Below the pieces are notes generated by a model. It had not been told where the DNA came from and did no database searches. It saw only the letters and a program-made list of their open reading frames with translations. The translations under genes and the position numbers were made by a program. Positions 1-11,300 of a DNA stretch of 64,000 nt are shown here, in pieces (the first letter of the stretch is position 1; the number at the start of each line of letters is the position of its first letter). Source of the DNA: [Mycobacterium] stephanolepidis (GTDB lineage: Bacteria; Actinomycetota; Actinomycetes; Mycobacteriales; Mycobacteriaceae); contig NZ_AP018165.1 of NCBI RefSeq assembly GCF_002356335.1, positions 4,526,001 through 4,590,000 on the forward strand, written 5' to 3'.

Positions 1-119
1 CGTACACGGCCCTGGGCTGGATCTTCAAGTCCGTGGTGGAGATCGTGATGCTGCCGATCACTTATCGGGTGATCGCCTACATCAAGAAGCACGAGCCGAC
101 TTATACACAGGCCGGATAA
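1..119 (+). CDS. Queuosine precursor transporter (YhhQ/VUT family), C-terminal fragment
   Basis: Only the last 38 codons are inside the window; the gene enters from the left edge. The reading frame starting at base 3 gives a hydrophobic segment followed by a basic tail and stops with TAA at 117-119. The pattern GWIFKSVVEIVMLPITYRV, then a short lysine-rich end, resembles the C-terminus of the YhhQ family of inner-membrane transporters that import queuosine precursors. The assignment rests on this short tail alone, so another polytopic membrane protein is possible. The gene lies 39 bp before pxpB on the same strand and could be read through into it. Confidence 0.5.
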   Translation, partial: YTALGWIFKSVVEIVMLPITYRVIAYIKKHEPTYTQAG

Positions 120-158
120 ACGCACCCCTAGGCGTGGCCACGGGAGTACCGTCGAAAT

Positions 159-802
159 ATGAGTACCGCAACGGATTTGAAGGTGCGGGATCACGGGGAT
201 CGGGCGTTGTTGCTCGAGTGCACATCCGTGCAGGAAGTGCTGGCGTGGACGTCGGCGCTGAATGCCGACCCTATCGACGGCGTCACCGATATCGTTCCCG
301 CGTCCCGCACCGTACTTCTCAAGCTCGACAGCCCTGCCGACCAGGCCATAGTGCGCCACCGGCTGACACAACGCACGGCACCGTCGGGTGCGGCGGAGGG
401 CACCGAATCGCCGCCGGTAACCATCCCGGTGCGGTACGACGGTCTCGATCTTGAAGAGGTTGCCGAGCATACGGGCCTCGGTGTCGATGGTGTCATCGCG
501 GCACACACCGGGACGGTGTGGACCGTCGGATTCTGCGGATTCTCACCAGGATTCGCGTACCTCGTGGGCGGGGACACACGTCTGGCCATCCCCCGTCGCG
601 CCGACCCGCGCACCAAAGTACCTGCCGGTGCCGTCGCACTCGCCGGCGAGTTCAGCGGGATTTACCCGCGTGAATCTCCCGGCGGCTGGCAACTGATCGG
701 CAGCACCGACGCCGTCATCTGGGACCTCGACCGCAACCCGCCTGCGCTACTCACGCCCGGCACCCGCGTCCGGTTCCACGTGCACACCCAAGGGACGATC
801 GC

Positions 803-806
<4 letters not shown>
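159..806 (+). CDS. pxpB: 5-oxoprolinase subunit B (KipI/allophanate hydrolase subunit 1 family)
   Basis: The 215-residue product matches the KipI/AHS1 family in length and in its core motif [12 protein letters not shown] near residues 124-135, followed by [16 protein letters not shown] near 155-170. With PxpA and PxpC, PxpB forms the ATP-dependent enzyme that opens 5-oxoproline (pyroglutamate) to glutamate in the cytoplasm. The stop codon overlaps the start of pxpC by four bases, so the two are translationally coupled. No pxpA (LamB/YcsF) gene is visible here. Some family members act instead as regulators of sensor kinases, but the tight pairing with pxpC favours the enzyme role. Confidence 0.88.
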
Positions 807-2867
<2,061 letters not shown>

Positions 2868-2911
2868 AGCGACGGTACCGACGCAATCTAAGAGAGCCTG
2901 AGAAAGCGGGG

Positions 2912-3580
2912 CTACCGGCCAGAGAGGGCGCGTTCCTTACGGCGCAGGTACATCCGGATCGCGACGACAACGCCCACGATCAGTCCCCCAGTGGTGAGCA
3001 TCGACACCACGGGGTTCACCGCCTGGACCACGTCGACGGAGAAGCTGTAGATGATCACCACCATCAGGGCACAGAACAGCAGGCTGAAGATCCCGCACCA
3101 GAAGCTGACGAGCACATGCAGCCGGTGGTACGAGCGTTGGTCCTCATCGGTCCAGCCCTGTTCCTCGGCCAGTTTCTCCACGCCGCCGGGCCACAGTTTG
3201 GTGACCAGCAGCTCCGTCAATGGTTTACCGATGAGCGCGCTCACCAGAAAATAGGTGGCCAGCAACATGCCAGGCACCTCGTTGGTGACTTGCGACAGGC
3301 GTGGGTCGCGGGTGAGCCACGCCATGATGAGACTGACTCCAAAGATGGGCACCACCAGCAGTGAGACCGGATCCAGGGTCCGCTTCCACGCCATCTTCAC
3401 CAACGCCCGAGCGGCTGATACCGCGGTCGCGGCCATCAGCGCGTGCAGCTCCGAGAAGCCGGCCAGACGCAGTCCGAAGTAGGCGCATAGCGCGGGCCCG
3501 ACATTGAGCAGCCCCTCGATCAAGAGCTGACGGGGCGAGATCCCGCTCTCGGTCTCGGACTGCTCGGTGGACAGGGACAC
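2912..3580 (-). CDS. VC0807-family-like membrane protein, paralogue 2
   Basis: This 222-residue polytopic protein is the middle of three tandem paralogues. It has the same landmarks: [19 protein letters not shown] near residues 43-61, a GKPLTELLVTKLWPG segment near 118-132, YHRLHVLVSFWCGI near 151-164 and a basic C-terminus. The start is GTG at 3580. Forty-four bases separate it from the following gene and twenty from the preceding one, so the three are an operon. Substrate and function are unknown. The arrangement could build a hetero-oligomeric membrane complex, but that is inference from tandem paralogy only. Confidence 0.75.
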   Translation of the reverse strand: MSLSTEQSETESGISPRQLLIEGLLNVGPALCAYFGLRLAGFSELHALMAATAVSAARALVKMAWKRTLDPVSLLVVPIFGVSLIMAWLTRDPRLSQVTNEVPGMLLATYFLVSALIGKPLTELLVTKLWPGGVEKLAEEQGWTDEDQRSYHRLHVLVSFWCGIFSLLFCALMVVIIYSFSVDVVQAVNPVVSMLTTGGLIVGVVVAIRMYLRRKERALSGR

Positions 3581-3600
3581 CGCGCGACTGTATCCGGTCG

Positions 3601-4260
3601 TCAGGCCGCGGGCGAGTCGTACGTCATGCGCTGGAGGTAGCGCCGGATAACCACAATGATGCCGATGATCAGCCCCATTGTGGTCACCAGGGAGAAGATT
3701 TGGTTGACCGCCTGGGCGATATCAACCGAGAAGCTGTAGATGATGACGATCGATATTGCGGAGAGCGCCAGACTGATGACACCGCACCACAAACTCACGT
3801 GGACATGCATCCGGTGATACGAACGGAAGTTCTCCGGGGTCCAATGATGTTCGGCTGCAATCTCTTCGATTCGTCCAGGCCGAGCCTTCGCGATCATCAG
3901 CTCGGTGAGCGGCTTGCCGGTCAGCGCACTTCCGATGAAGAACAGCGAGAGCAGAATCCCGGGAATCGTGTTGGATACCTGGGCCATACGTGCATCAGAG
4001 GTGACGAGCGCGATGACCAGACTCAGCCCGAAGTTGAACATCAGGAAGCCAGACAAGACGTCGAACTTGCGGTTCTTGATCACCTTGACCAACACCTGAA
4101 TCCCGGAAACCACCGTGGCAGCGATCAACGCGTGAATCTCGGGCTGGCCACAGGCACGCAGGGCGTAGTAGGTGCCCAACGACGGTCCGACACTGACCAG
4201 GACCTGTCGCAACACCTCACGCGCGGAAGACTTCTGGGTTTCGCCAGTCTGCTCGGGCAC
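3601..4260 (-). CDS. VC0807-family-like membrane protein, paralogue 1
   Basis: This is the first gene of the three-gene minus-strand operon, 219 residues, GTG start at 4260. Hydrophobic segments alternate with the shared motifs QPEIHALIAATVVSGIQVL (about 43-61), GKPLTELMIAKARPG (about 116-130) and YHRMHVHVSLWCGVISL (about 149-165). The C-terminus is basic. Paralogues 1 and 2 are more alike than either is to paralogue 3. No catalytic motif is recognisable, and the function is unknown. It is divergent from the small heat-shock gene with about 170 bp between their starts. Confidence 0.75.
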   Translation of the reverse strand: MPEQTGETQKSSAREVLRQVLVSVGPSLGTYYALRACGQPEIHALIAATVVSGIQVLVKVIKNRKFDVLSGFLMFNFGLSLVIALVTSDARMAQVSNTIPGILLSLFFIGSALTGKPLTELMIAKARPGRIEEIAAEHHWTPENFRSYHRMHVHVSLWCGVISLALSAISIVIIYSFSVDIAQAVNQIFSLVTTMGLIIGIIVVIRRYLQRMTYDSPAA

Positions 4261-4352
4261 GGCGCGAGGCTACGTGACGAACCTGGGAATCGCGGGCTCG
4301 CGCGCAGTGCCGATGAGCTCTCGCGTGCGTTCGCCGTCGGCGTACAGAAAAC

Positions 4353-4379
4353 GGAACTTCAGCGCGGCTCACTCAAGTT
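4353..4379 (+). promoter_or_regulatory. Overlapping HspR HAIR-like repeat and SigH/SigE-type promoter
   Basis: CTTCAGC (4357-4363), a seven-base gap and ACTCAAG (4371-4377) fit the HAIR consensus CTTGAGT-N7-ACTCAAG in 12 of 14 positions. GGAAC at 4353 and GTT at 4377-4379 are 19 bases apart, the shape of a SigH/SigE -35/-10 pair. Both sit 50-80 bp before the heat-shock gene start. In M. tuberculosis the homologous acr2 gene is HspR-repressed and SigH/SigE-dependent, so the reading is consistent with known biology. Confidence 0.6.
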
Positions 4380-4430
4380 TGTACGTGTGACGGCCGGTTG
4401 AGATTCCGGCCCTATAGAAGGAGACACGCT

Positions 4431-4859
4431 ATGAGCAATCTGGTTTGGACACGCCGCAGCCCGTTCGCCGAGTTCGACGCGCTGGCGCGTCAGTCCTTCG
4501 GCCCGGCCACCAGCTGGCCCACCCCCGGTTTCGTTCCGTCCGCCGAGGTGGTCAAGGACGGCGATGATGCTCTGGTCCGTCTGGACCTGCCCGGCATCGA
4601 CGTCGAGCAGGACGTCACGGTCGAGGTGGAACGCGGCAAGTTGGTGGTATCCGGTGAGCGCCGTGACGCACGCGCCGAACAGACGGAAGGGCGCGTACTG
4701 CGCGAGGTCCGCTACGGCAAGTTCCGGCGGATCTTCACATTGCCCTCCCACGTGACGGGCGAGTCGATCTCGGCGAGCTACGACGCAGGCGTCCTGACCG
4801 TGAAGGTCGTCGGCGCCTACGCGAACGCCGAGGCGCAGAAGATCGAGATCACCAAGTAA
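4431..4859 (+). CDS. Small heat-shock protein, Hsp20/alpha-crystallin family (Acr2/Hsp18 type)
   Basis: The 142-residue protein carries an alpha-crystallin domain from about residue 35 to 130, with VRLDLPGIDVEQDVTVEVE and the typical LVVSGERR strand, the YGKFRRIFTLPSHV loop and a SASYDAGVLTVKV end. It is an ATP-independent holdase that binds unfolding proteins in the cytoplasm. The start at 4431 is chosen because a strong GAAGGAG lies 6-12 bases upstream; an in-frame ATG 33 bases earlier has no such site. A HAIR-like repeat and SigH-like promoter elements precede it. It matches the position of Rv0251c (acr2) relative to the sdh and fadE5 genes. Confidence 0.9.
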   Translation: MSNLVWTRRSPFAEFDALARQSFGPATSWPTPGFVPSAEVVKDGDDALVRLDLPGIDVEQDVTVEVERGKLVVSGERRDARAEQTEGRVLREVRYGKFRRIFTLPSHVTGESISASYDAGVLTVKVVGAYANAEAQKIEITK

Positions 4860-4886
4860 TCGGCGGGCCGAGAAGGGAAGTCCGCA

Positions 4887-5855
4887 CTATCCGGCGCGGG
4901 CTTCTCTTTTCTTCGCCTCACGGGCCAGCATGCGGTCGCGCTGTTCTTCGAACTTAACGACTTGGCGCTTAAGGTCTTCCACGTACGCGGCGAGTTGCTC
5001 GCGTCGCTGTTCCCCCTTGGCACTGAAATCACTGCGATCGAAGATCTGCCACTTCCGTAGATTGGGCGTGACGACCTCTTCGAGATGCTGACGGGGATCG
5101 TAAATGCCGTGCTTGGCCATCAACACACCGTTACGGCGGAAGTTCGGCATGCCCTGTCCGGGCATGCGGAAGTTCTCGATCACCGCGGCAATCGCCTCCA
5201 ACGCCTGATCTGGCACGAGATCGATTGCAGCACTGCACATATTGCGATAGAAGATCATGTGCAGGTTCTCATCGGCAGCGACGCGTTGCAGCATCCGGTC
5301 GGCGACGGGGTCGTCGCACACCTTGCCGGTGTTGCGGTGGCTGACGCGGGTCGCCAATTCCTGCAAGGTGGTGTACGCGACCGAGAGCAGGAAGTCGGTT
5401 TTGTGTACCGACTCTTCCTCGTCGGTGGGGTTGAAGCCGGCAGTCATGTGCTCCATGCGCGCTCGCTCCAACGCCACCGGATCTACACCTCGCGTCACAA
5501 CCAGGTAGTCGCGAATGACGATGCCGTGCCGGTTCTCCTCGGCGGTCCAACGGCCCACCCAGGTTCCCCACGCACCATCGAGGCCGAAGTACTGAGCCGC
5601 TTGACGGTGATAGGACGGCAGGTTGTCCTCGGTGAGCAGGTTGGTGATCATCGCCGCCTTGGCAACCTCGCTCAGCTGCGACTGCTCCGGGTCCCAGTCG
5701 TCGCCGCCCATTTGCGCAAAATTACGGCCGCGCTCCCAGGGAACATAGTCGTGCGGATGCCATTCCGTAGCCACCGACAAATGTCGGTTGAGATTGGCTT
5801 CAGCAACGGGTTCCAACTCGCTGAGCATCTCAAGGTCGGTCAACTCTCTTGACAT
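4887..5855 (-). CDS. Acyl-[acyl-carrier-protein] desaturase, DesA1/DesA2 type
   Basis: The 322-residue soluble enzyme is a di-iron acyl-ACP desaturase. LTEDNLPSYHRQ (about 74-85), EENRH (about 106-110), ELATRVSHRNTG (about 166-177) and DENLH (about 195-199) supply the carboxylate and histidine iron ligands. DesA-type enzymes introduce a double bond into fatty acyl chains bound to carrier protein and feed mycolic-acid and membrane lipid synthesis. The start at 5855 (MSRELTDLEM) aligns with the M. tuberculosis DesA1 start; an ATG 36 bases upstream would add an unlikely extension. The C-terminus is a charged coiled-coil-like helix rich in Glu, Lys and Arg. Confidence 0.88.
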   Translation of the reverse strand: MSRELTDLEMLSELEPVAEANLNRHLSVATEWHPHDYVPWERGRNFAQMGGDDWDPEQSQLSEVAKAAMITNLLTEDNLPSYHRQAAQYFGLDGAWGTWVGRWTAEENRHGIVIRDYLVVTRGVDPVALERARMEHMTAGFNPTDEEESVHKTDFLLSVAYTTLQELATRVSHRNTGKVCDDPVADRMLQRVAADENLHMIFYRNMCSAAIDLVPDQALEAIAAVIENFRMPGQGMPNFRRNGVLMAKHGIYDPRQHLEEVVTPNLRKWQIFDRSDFSAKGEQRREQLAAYVEDLKRQVVKFEEQRDRMLAREAKKREARAG

Positions 5856-6110
5856 TTCACCTTGTCTTTCGCGTTGGAACCCCGAGCCCACGGACAGGGT
5901 AACTTATCTGAGCAATGCCTTAATGTGCCCGCCAGTCACGACTGATTGCCTGCAACGTCCGCCCCGACCACACCGCCGGACGGGCAACCATGCCTGTTTC
6001 GGCCCCCACAGCTGGGCAACGGCTTGCCACAGACCCGATATTCGAACCGGCTTGGCAGCACCATAGCGCCGTGAGAGCAACATCACTAATCGAGCCGTGT
6101 CGCATCGCCC

Positions 6111-6824
6111 TCACATCGAAGAATCGCCGCCCGTGTCCAACATCGGGGCCAGGTAATCCAGCGCGAACCGGCGCGCCTGTTCCGGCGTCTCCAGGCCTAT
6201 CACCGTCTGCCTCGTAAGAATCAAGGACAGGGCTATGCGTATATGCAGCTCGGCGACCGTACGCAAGTGAGCCAACATCTGCTCAGAAACCTCTGCGTCA
6301 CCATAGATTTCGTTCTTCCAGAGGCTCGCGCAAAACTCACGGAACGTCCCGATGAGCGGGCCGGCCTCCACTGTGAGCGCAGGCAATATCGAGTCGGGCT
6401 CGGTTTCCAACAATCTCCGCAGAAGCGGGTGATCGATGATGAATTCAACCGTGTAAGAGGAGCTTTCAGCCATCCGATCGGCCAGCGTCATCGTTCGGCC
6501 CTCGACACGTGCCGACACCCCGCTCATGTATTTACGCAGCTCCGCATATACGACCGCTTCGGTGAGGGCCTTCTTGTTCGGAAATCGCCGGTAGACCGTC
6601 GCACGGCTCAGCCCAGCACGCTTGGCCACGTCGTCAACCGTCGATCGGCGCCAGCCCACCACCGCGATCTGTTCGAAGGCAGCGGCCAGTACCCGCTCAG
6701 TGAGGTCGTCGACATCGTCGAGTAGGCGCAGCGCAGCAGGATCCGCCGAGGCCAGCGTATTGAGCAGTGTGTCCTTAGTCACTTGCGTTACGCGCTCCTT
6801 GTCGCCCCTCAGGATGCCGACCAT
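6111..6824 (-). CDS. TetR/AcrR-family transcriptional regulator
   Basis: The product has the TetR helix-turn-helix STVDDVAKRAGLSRATVYRRF at about residues 60-80 followed by a typical ligand-binding helical domain. It is divergent from the small membrane-protein gene at 6880, with 55 bp between them, and may control that gene and itself; GAGA-N9-TCTC at 6839-6855 is a candidate operator. The ATG at 6824 has no clear ribosome binding site. A GTG at 6782, preceded by AAGGAG, is an alternative start that would remove 14 residues without touching the DNA-binding domain. Confidence 0.82.
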   Translation of the reverse strand: MVGILRGDKERVTQVTKDTLLNTLASADPAALRLLDDVDDLTERVLAAAFEQIAVVGWRRSTVDDVAKRAGLSRATVYRRFPNKKALTEAVVYAELRKYMSGVSARVEGRTMTLADRMAESSSYTVEFIIDHPLLRRLLETEPDSILPALTVEAGPLIGTFREFCASLWKNEIYGDAEVSEQMLAHLRTVAELHIRIALSLILTRQTVIGLETPEQARRFALDYLAPMLDTGGDSSM

Positions 6825-6838
6825 ATTTCAGAAACAAA

Positions 6839-6855
6839 GAGATGATAATTGTCTC
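6839..6855. promoter_or_regulatory. Candidate TetR operator between divergent genes
   Basis: GAGA and TCTC arms flank nine AT-rich bases in the 55-bp gap between the TetR gene start (6824) and the next gene (6880). Position and size suit a TetR-dimer site, but the dyad is short and imperfect. Confidence 0.35.
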
Positions 6856-6879
6856 ACGATCTCCAATGGAGGAGGACTC

Positions 6880-7362
6880 ATGTCTCGAGCTGCGTTTTCT
6901 CGCTACATCCAGGACGTCTGCGCAAGCCGCGTTCAGTTCTTCACGTTCCTCATGGGGTCATGGTTCGTCAGCAACTGGGCGCTTGGACTGATGATCAATC
7001 ACGACTTTCCGCTGCACTCCACGCACGAGATGTACCGGGCGTCGTTCTACGCGTATGGCGTCATCCCGGTCGCCGTCAACGGCTGGCACGCCTTCTTCCA
7101 CCTGGCCACCGGTATTGCCCTACTGATTGGCGCCCGCACCCGCACTGGCGCCATCCGCTATGCGGCCGTGGTGGCACTGGTCTACTGGGCAATGGTGGCG
7201 GTGTGCATCGGGGGCGGTATGACCGTGTGCAGCGTGATGGCCGTCGATACCGTTGGCAACTGGGTCCACAGCTCTGAAGGGCTGATCCTGGCCCTGATCG
7301 CCGCCTCCGGCGTGGTGAGCGGAAACAAGTCAGCCGTAACCCCGGCCGTCCCGGCCTCCTAG
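6880..7362 (+). CDS. DUF4383-type small membrane protein
   Basis: This 160-residue protein has four hydrophobic segments, around residues 18-38, 60-85, 92-112 and 128-148, and resembles DUF4383 proteins of actinobacteria. No enzymatic motif is present. The start at 6880 is supported by GGAGGAG at 6868-6874. Its promoter region is shared with the divergent TetR gene, which suggests that the regulator responds to a ligand connected with this membrane protein. The real function is unknown. Confidence 0.75.
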   Translation: MSRAAFSRYIQDVCASRVQFFTFLMGSWFVSNWALGLMINHDFPLHSTHEMYRASFYAYGVIPVAVNGWHAFFHLATGIALLIGARTRTGAIRYAAVVALVYWAMVAVCIGGGMTVCSVMAVDTVGNWVHSSEGLILALIAASGVVSGNKSAVTPAVPAS

Positions 7363-7406
7363 GAGGCCGCCGTCACGCTGGGCAGGCCATCGAGCCGGTC
7401 GGTATT

Positions 7407-8162
7407 TTGAAAGCCGTGCGAACTGCGATGCGCCGCGCGGCAGCGGCCGCCACCGTCTTCTTGATCCTGCTCGGCGGGAACGGGCTGCAATCCCCGCAGA
7501 CGGCCTACGCCTCGAGTTGCACTGACATTGACCTGGCCTTCGCGCGCGGCACCAACGAGCCCGCGGGCCTCGGCGACGTCGGCAAGTCCTTCACCGATGC
7601 GGTGAAGAAGCAGCTGCAGGGCGCCAAGGGGATGACCATCTCCACCTACGGCGTGGACTATCCCGCAAGTATCGATTTCATCCAGGCCGGCAAGGGCTCG
7701 GACGATCTGAGCAAGCACATCCAGAAGACGGCTGCCGACTGCCCGAAGATGAAATTCGTCGTCGGGGGCTATGCACAGGGCGCTGCGGTGGTAGACGTGC
7801 TGCTGGGTAACACGCCGCCGGGTACCTACACCTTCACCAATCCCCTGCCCGCCGGGCTTGAGCAGCGCATCGTCTCCATTGTTCTCTTCGGTGATCCCAA
7901 AAACATTCGACCACCCGGCGTGGACGCCAACCTTGCGATCCGTGAAGACCTGCTGCACAAGGTGATTGACGTCTGCAATCCGGGTGACTTCTTCTGCGAC
8001 CCGCAAGGCGGGGACATCATCTCGCACACCACCTACGCCAAGGACAAACTCACCGACGGCGCGGCAGAGACGGTGGTCCAGCGGCTGGTCGCCGCACTGG
8101 GAAATCGCTGCCCGGACAGCCGGACATCGGACGCCTCCGCGACCTGCGCACCCAGCGCGTAA
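7407..8162 (+). CDS. Secreted cutinase-family protein lacking the catalytic serine
   Basis: The protein has an N-terminal signal peptide (basic MRRAAAAATVFLILLGG, cleavage near AYASS) and a cutinase/Culp alpha-beta hydrolase fold. Family landmarks are AFARGTNEP, the nucleophile elbow, CNPGDFFCD with the acid and cysteines, and SHTTY with the catalytic His. At the elbow the usual GYSQG reads GYAQG; Ala is encoded by GCA at 7773-7775, one base from the Ser codon TCA. The Asp and His appear intact, so it should be inactive as an esterase and may bind lipid or act structurally. Starts possible are TTG 7407 or ATG 7428; the latter still gives a full signal peptide. Confidence 0.85.
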   Translation: MKAVRTAMRRAAAAATVFLILLGGNGLQSPQTAYASSCTDIDLAFARGTNEPAGLGDVGKSFTDAVKKQLQGAKGMTISTYGVDYPASIDFIQAGKGSDDLSKHIQKTAADCPKMKFVVGGYAQGAAVVDVLLGNTPPGTYTFTNPLPAGLEQRIVSIVLFGDPKNIRPPGVDANLAIREDLLHKVIDVCNPGDFFCDPQGGDIISHTTYAKDKLTDGAAETVVQRLVAALGNRCPDSRTSDASATCAPSA

Positions 8163-8335
8163 CGAGAGGCAGGCGCCCCGTTTTGCCGGTTCCGGCATGC
8201 GGAGACCGCCTGACACAGAACAATCGAACCACCCCAACCACGGCATTGCGCGGGTTGTAGCCACATGTGTACAGTCGTGGATGGCCATGATGTATACGAA
8301 TGACTACACCGGCGGGAGTGGAGGGTGACGAGCGC

Positions 8336-11300
8336 ATGAGCAGCGATATTCGCGTGGTGGAGCCGGGCGAGTACACCTCACCCGCACGCCCACCGGAGAT
8401 CGAGGACATTCCCAGCGCGGACGGAAGGCCGCTGCCCCCCGGCCCGGTGCCGGGCCGCCCCTATGCGCTGCCCGCGGATCTGCTTGTCGAGGAGCTCGGG
8501 CCGCTCTTCTATGCCGATTTCGGGGTTTCGCGCCGGCTGTATGCCTGCTCGCTGGCACTGGTCGAGGAACTGTGCGACGAGGGCCGGTTCATCAAGGGCA
8601 TCACCGACCGGCTGGACCGATTCCGTCCGCTCGCGGGCGACGGATTGTTCACCGCCTACCCTGGCGAGCCGAACTGGCAGAAGGCCCACGATGTTCTGTT
8701 GCCCGGCTTCAGCTTCAGCGGTCTACGCAACTACCACCCCGCCATGCTCGATATCAATCGTCAACTCCTTGCCCGGTGGGACGCGAGCGCCGGCGAGCAT
8801 CTTGTGGACGTGGCCGAGGATCTGGGCAAGCTCGCCATGGATACCGTCGGGTTGGCCGGGTTTGGGGCGAGGTTCGACTCCTACCAGCGGGAGGGCCTTG
8901 CGGCCATTCCGGCGAGCTTCGCCGTCGCACTGCACCAGATGCTGGCACCGGGAGGCGAGAACAGCGACCTGTTCGCGGCCGAACAGCACAAGCTGCACAC
9001 CTTCATCGATGAGCTCATCGCCCGGCACGACGACGGTACGGACGAGCACGAGAACCTGCTCGGACTGATGCTCGCGCCCGGCACCCCGCAGACCCCGGCA
9101 CTGGAGCTGAGCAGCGTTCATTCTCAGGTCCTGACGTTCCTGATCGCCGGCCAGGACACCACCTCCACGGTGATGCCGACTGCGCTCTACAGCCTGGTCA
9201 AAAACCCTGCCGTGCTGCACCGGGCTCAGGCCGAGGTTGACGCGCTGTTCGGGCCAGGAGACGAACACACCCCCACGTTCGACGAAATCGGCAAGCTCCG
9301 CTACATCCGTCAAATCGTGGACGAGACACTCAGACTTTCGCCCCCGGTCCGCGAATTCGACCGAATGGCAACAGAAGACACCCTGCTCGCCGGGCGCTAC
9401 CCGGTGCGCAAGGGTGAAGTCGTCACCGTCCTCACCACCGCGCTGCACCGTCAGCCGCAATGGGGCGACAACGTGGAGACTTTCGACCCAGACCGGTTCT
9501 CGCCGGAGCGATCGGCCAAGCGACCGGTGAACCTGTTCAAACCTTTCGGCACCGGCGCCCGATCCTGCATCGGACGGCAGTTCGCGCTGCACGAAGCGAC
9601 GATGGCCATAGCGACACTGGTACACAGATACCGCTTCATCGACTCCGAGCACTACCAGTTGCGAACCCAAAGTGATCTCATCCGGAAACCAGTGGGCTTT
9701 CGGATTGGCTTGGCGCGACGTACTTCCCAGGACCGCCAGCATGAATCGGCGGACACGACCACCGCCGCACCGCAGGAGTCGCGGCAACTGGCGGTCACCG
9801 CCGCACCCGGATCGTCGCTGACCATCTTCCATGGCTCAAACCTGGGCACCTGTCGAGCACTGGCACACCAACTGGCCGAGGAAGCCTCCGATCTTGGCTA
9901 CCGGACGACCGTCGCCCCGCTGAACGAAGCGACACAAGCCCTGCCCGGCGAGGGCGCCATGGTCGTCGTCGCCTCCTCCTACAACGGTCAGCCGACGGAC
10001 GATGCCCGGCAGTTTCTCACCTGGCTCGATGGCGCAGAAGCGCGTGCGGACGGCGCGCTGCGCTACGCGGTACTCGGCGTCGGGGACCGGAACTGGGCCG
10101 AGACGTACCAGGCGGTGTCTCGAAAAATCGATGAACGCCTCGCCGCACTCGGTGGCACGCCAATTGTTTCCCGTTGCGAGGCAGACACTTCCGGTGACTT
10201 CGCGGGCAGCGTCGAGTCCTTCTCGCAAGCACTCTGGACTTCGTTGGGCGCAGTTTCCGGTCCGGATACTCCGACCGGCGCCCTCGAGGGTCCCCTCTAC
10301 GAACTGCGCGCCATCGACGGGCCGGTGACGGCGGCAATCGATGCCCGGTTCGAGGTAATACCCATGACCGTTCTGGAGAACCGGGAACTGGTCGGCGCCA
10401 ACAACCCACTGGGACAGGCCAAGCGGCTGGTACGGGTGGCATTGCCCGCCGACGTCGAGTACCGCACCGGGGACCACCTCACCGTCCTCGCGGACAACCA
10501 GCCCGAAGTCGTGGACAAAGCCGGAGAGTTGCTCGGCCTCATCCTGGAACGGCGCATCTCCATCAACACCCGGCGCAACAGCCGACGGGCCATTGCGCTG
10601 GACCGTGAGGTAAGCGTGCGCGAGCTACTCACCCACTTCGTCGAACTGCGCAAGCCGGCCACCAGAACGCAGCTGCTCCGGCTGGCCGCGGCGAACCCCT
10701 GCCCACCGGAGCGATCCGCGCTGGAGGCGCTCGCCGAGCATCCAGAGACGCGCTCGCTCGGTATCGTGGGGTGCCTCATGGAGTTTCCCGCCACCACGCT
10801 GTCGCGCGCCGAACTTCTTGAACTGTTCGAGCCGATGACGCCACGGCACTACTCGATAGCGTCCTCGGCCCGGCAGAGCCCGGGGATCGTCGAGCTGGTG
10901 GTCAGCGTGCTCGATGCCCCAGCCCGATCCGGGTTCGGAGATTATCAAGGAGTGGCCTCCAACTATCTCGCCAACATCGCACCAGGACAACAGATCCGGG
11001 CACGGGTCGACCAGGCCCGGCAGGCGTTTCGTGCCGGCGCCGACCCCGCCCGCAATGTCATCTTGGTCAGTGCCGGTACCGGAGTCGCACCGTTCCGGGG
11101 ATTTGTCGGCGACCGGCTGGCCGCACAGCGCGCCGGCGAACCGTATGCTCCGGCACTCTGTTTCTTCGGCATCCGGCATCCGGAAGTCGACTATCTGTTC
11201 CGGGACGAGTTCGCGGTCGCCGAACAGTCGGGCGTGGTCCACATGCGCCCGGCGTTCTCTCGCGCATCCGAGAACGGCATCAAGTACGTACAAGACCGGA

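Noticed and set aside
5085..5852. 255-codon open frame antisense to the desaturase gene
   Set aside because: It lies wholly within a gene with both di-iron motifs and has no recognisable domain.
5920..6114. Short open frames between the desaturase and TetR genes
   Set aside because: No ribosome binding site, no homology pattern and mutually overlapping; treated as intergenic.
8256..8299. TGTACA and GTATAC motifs before the P450 fusion gene
   Set aside because: Each is a short self-complementary hexamer expected by chance; no longer dyad was found.
8723..9832. 369-codon open frame antisense to the P450 fusion
   Set aside because: No motif or ribosome binding site; the sense strand carries the full P450 signatures.
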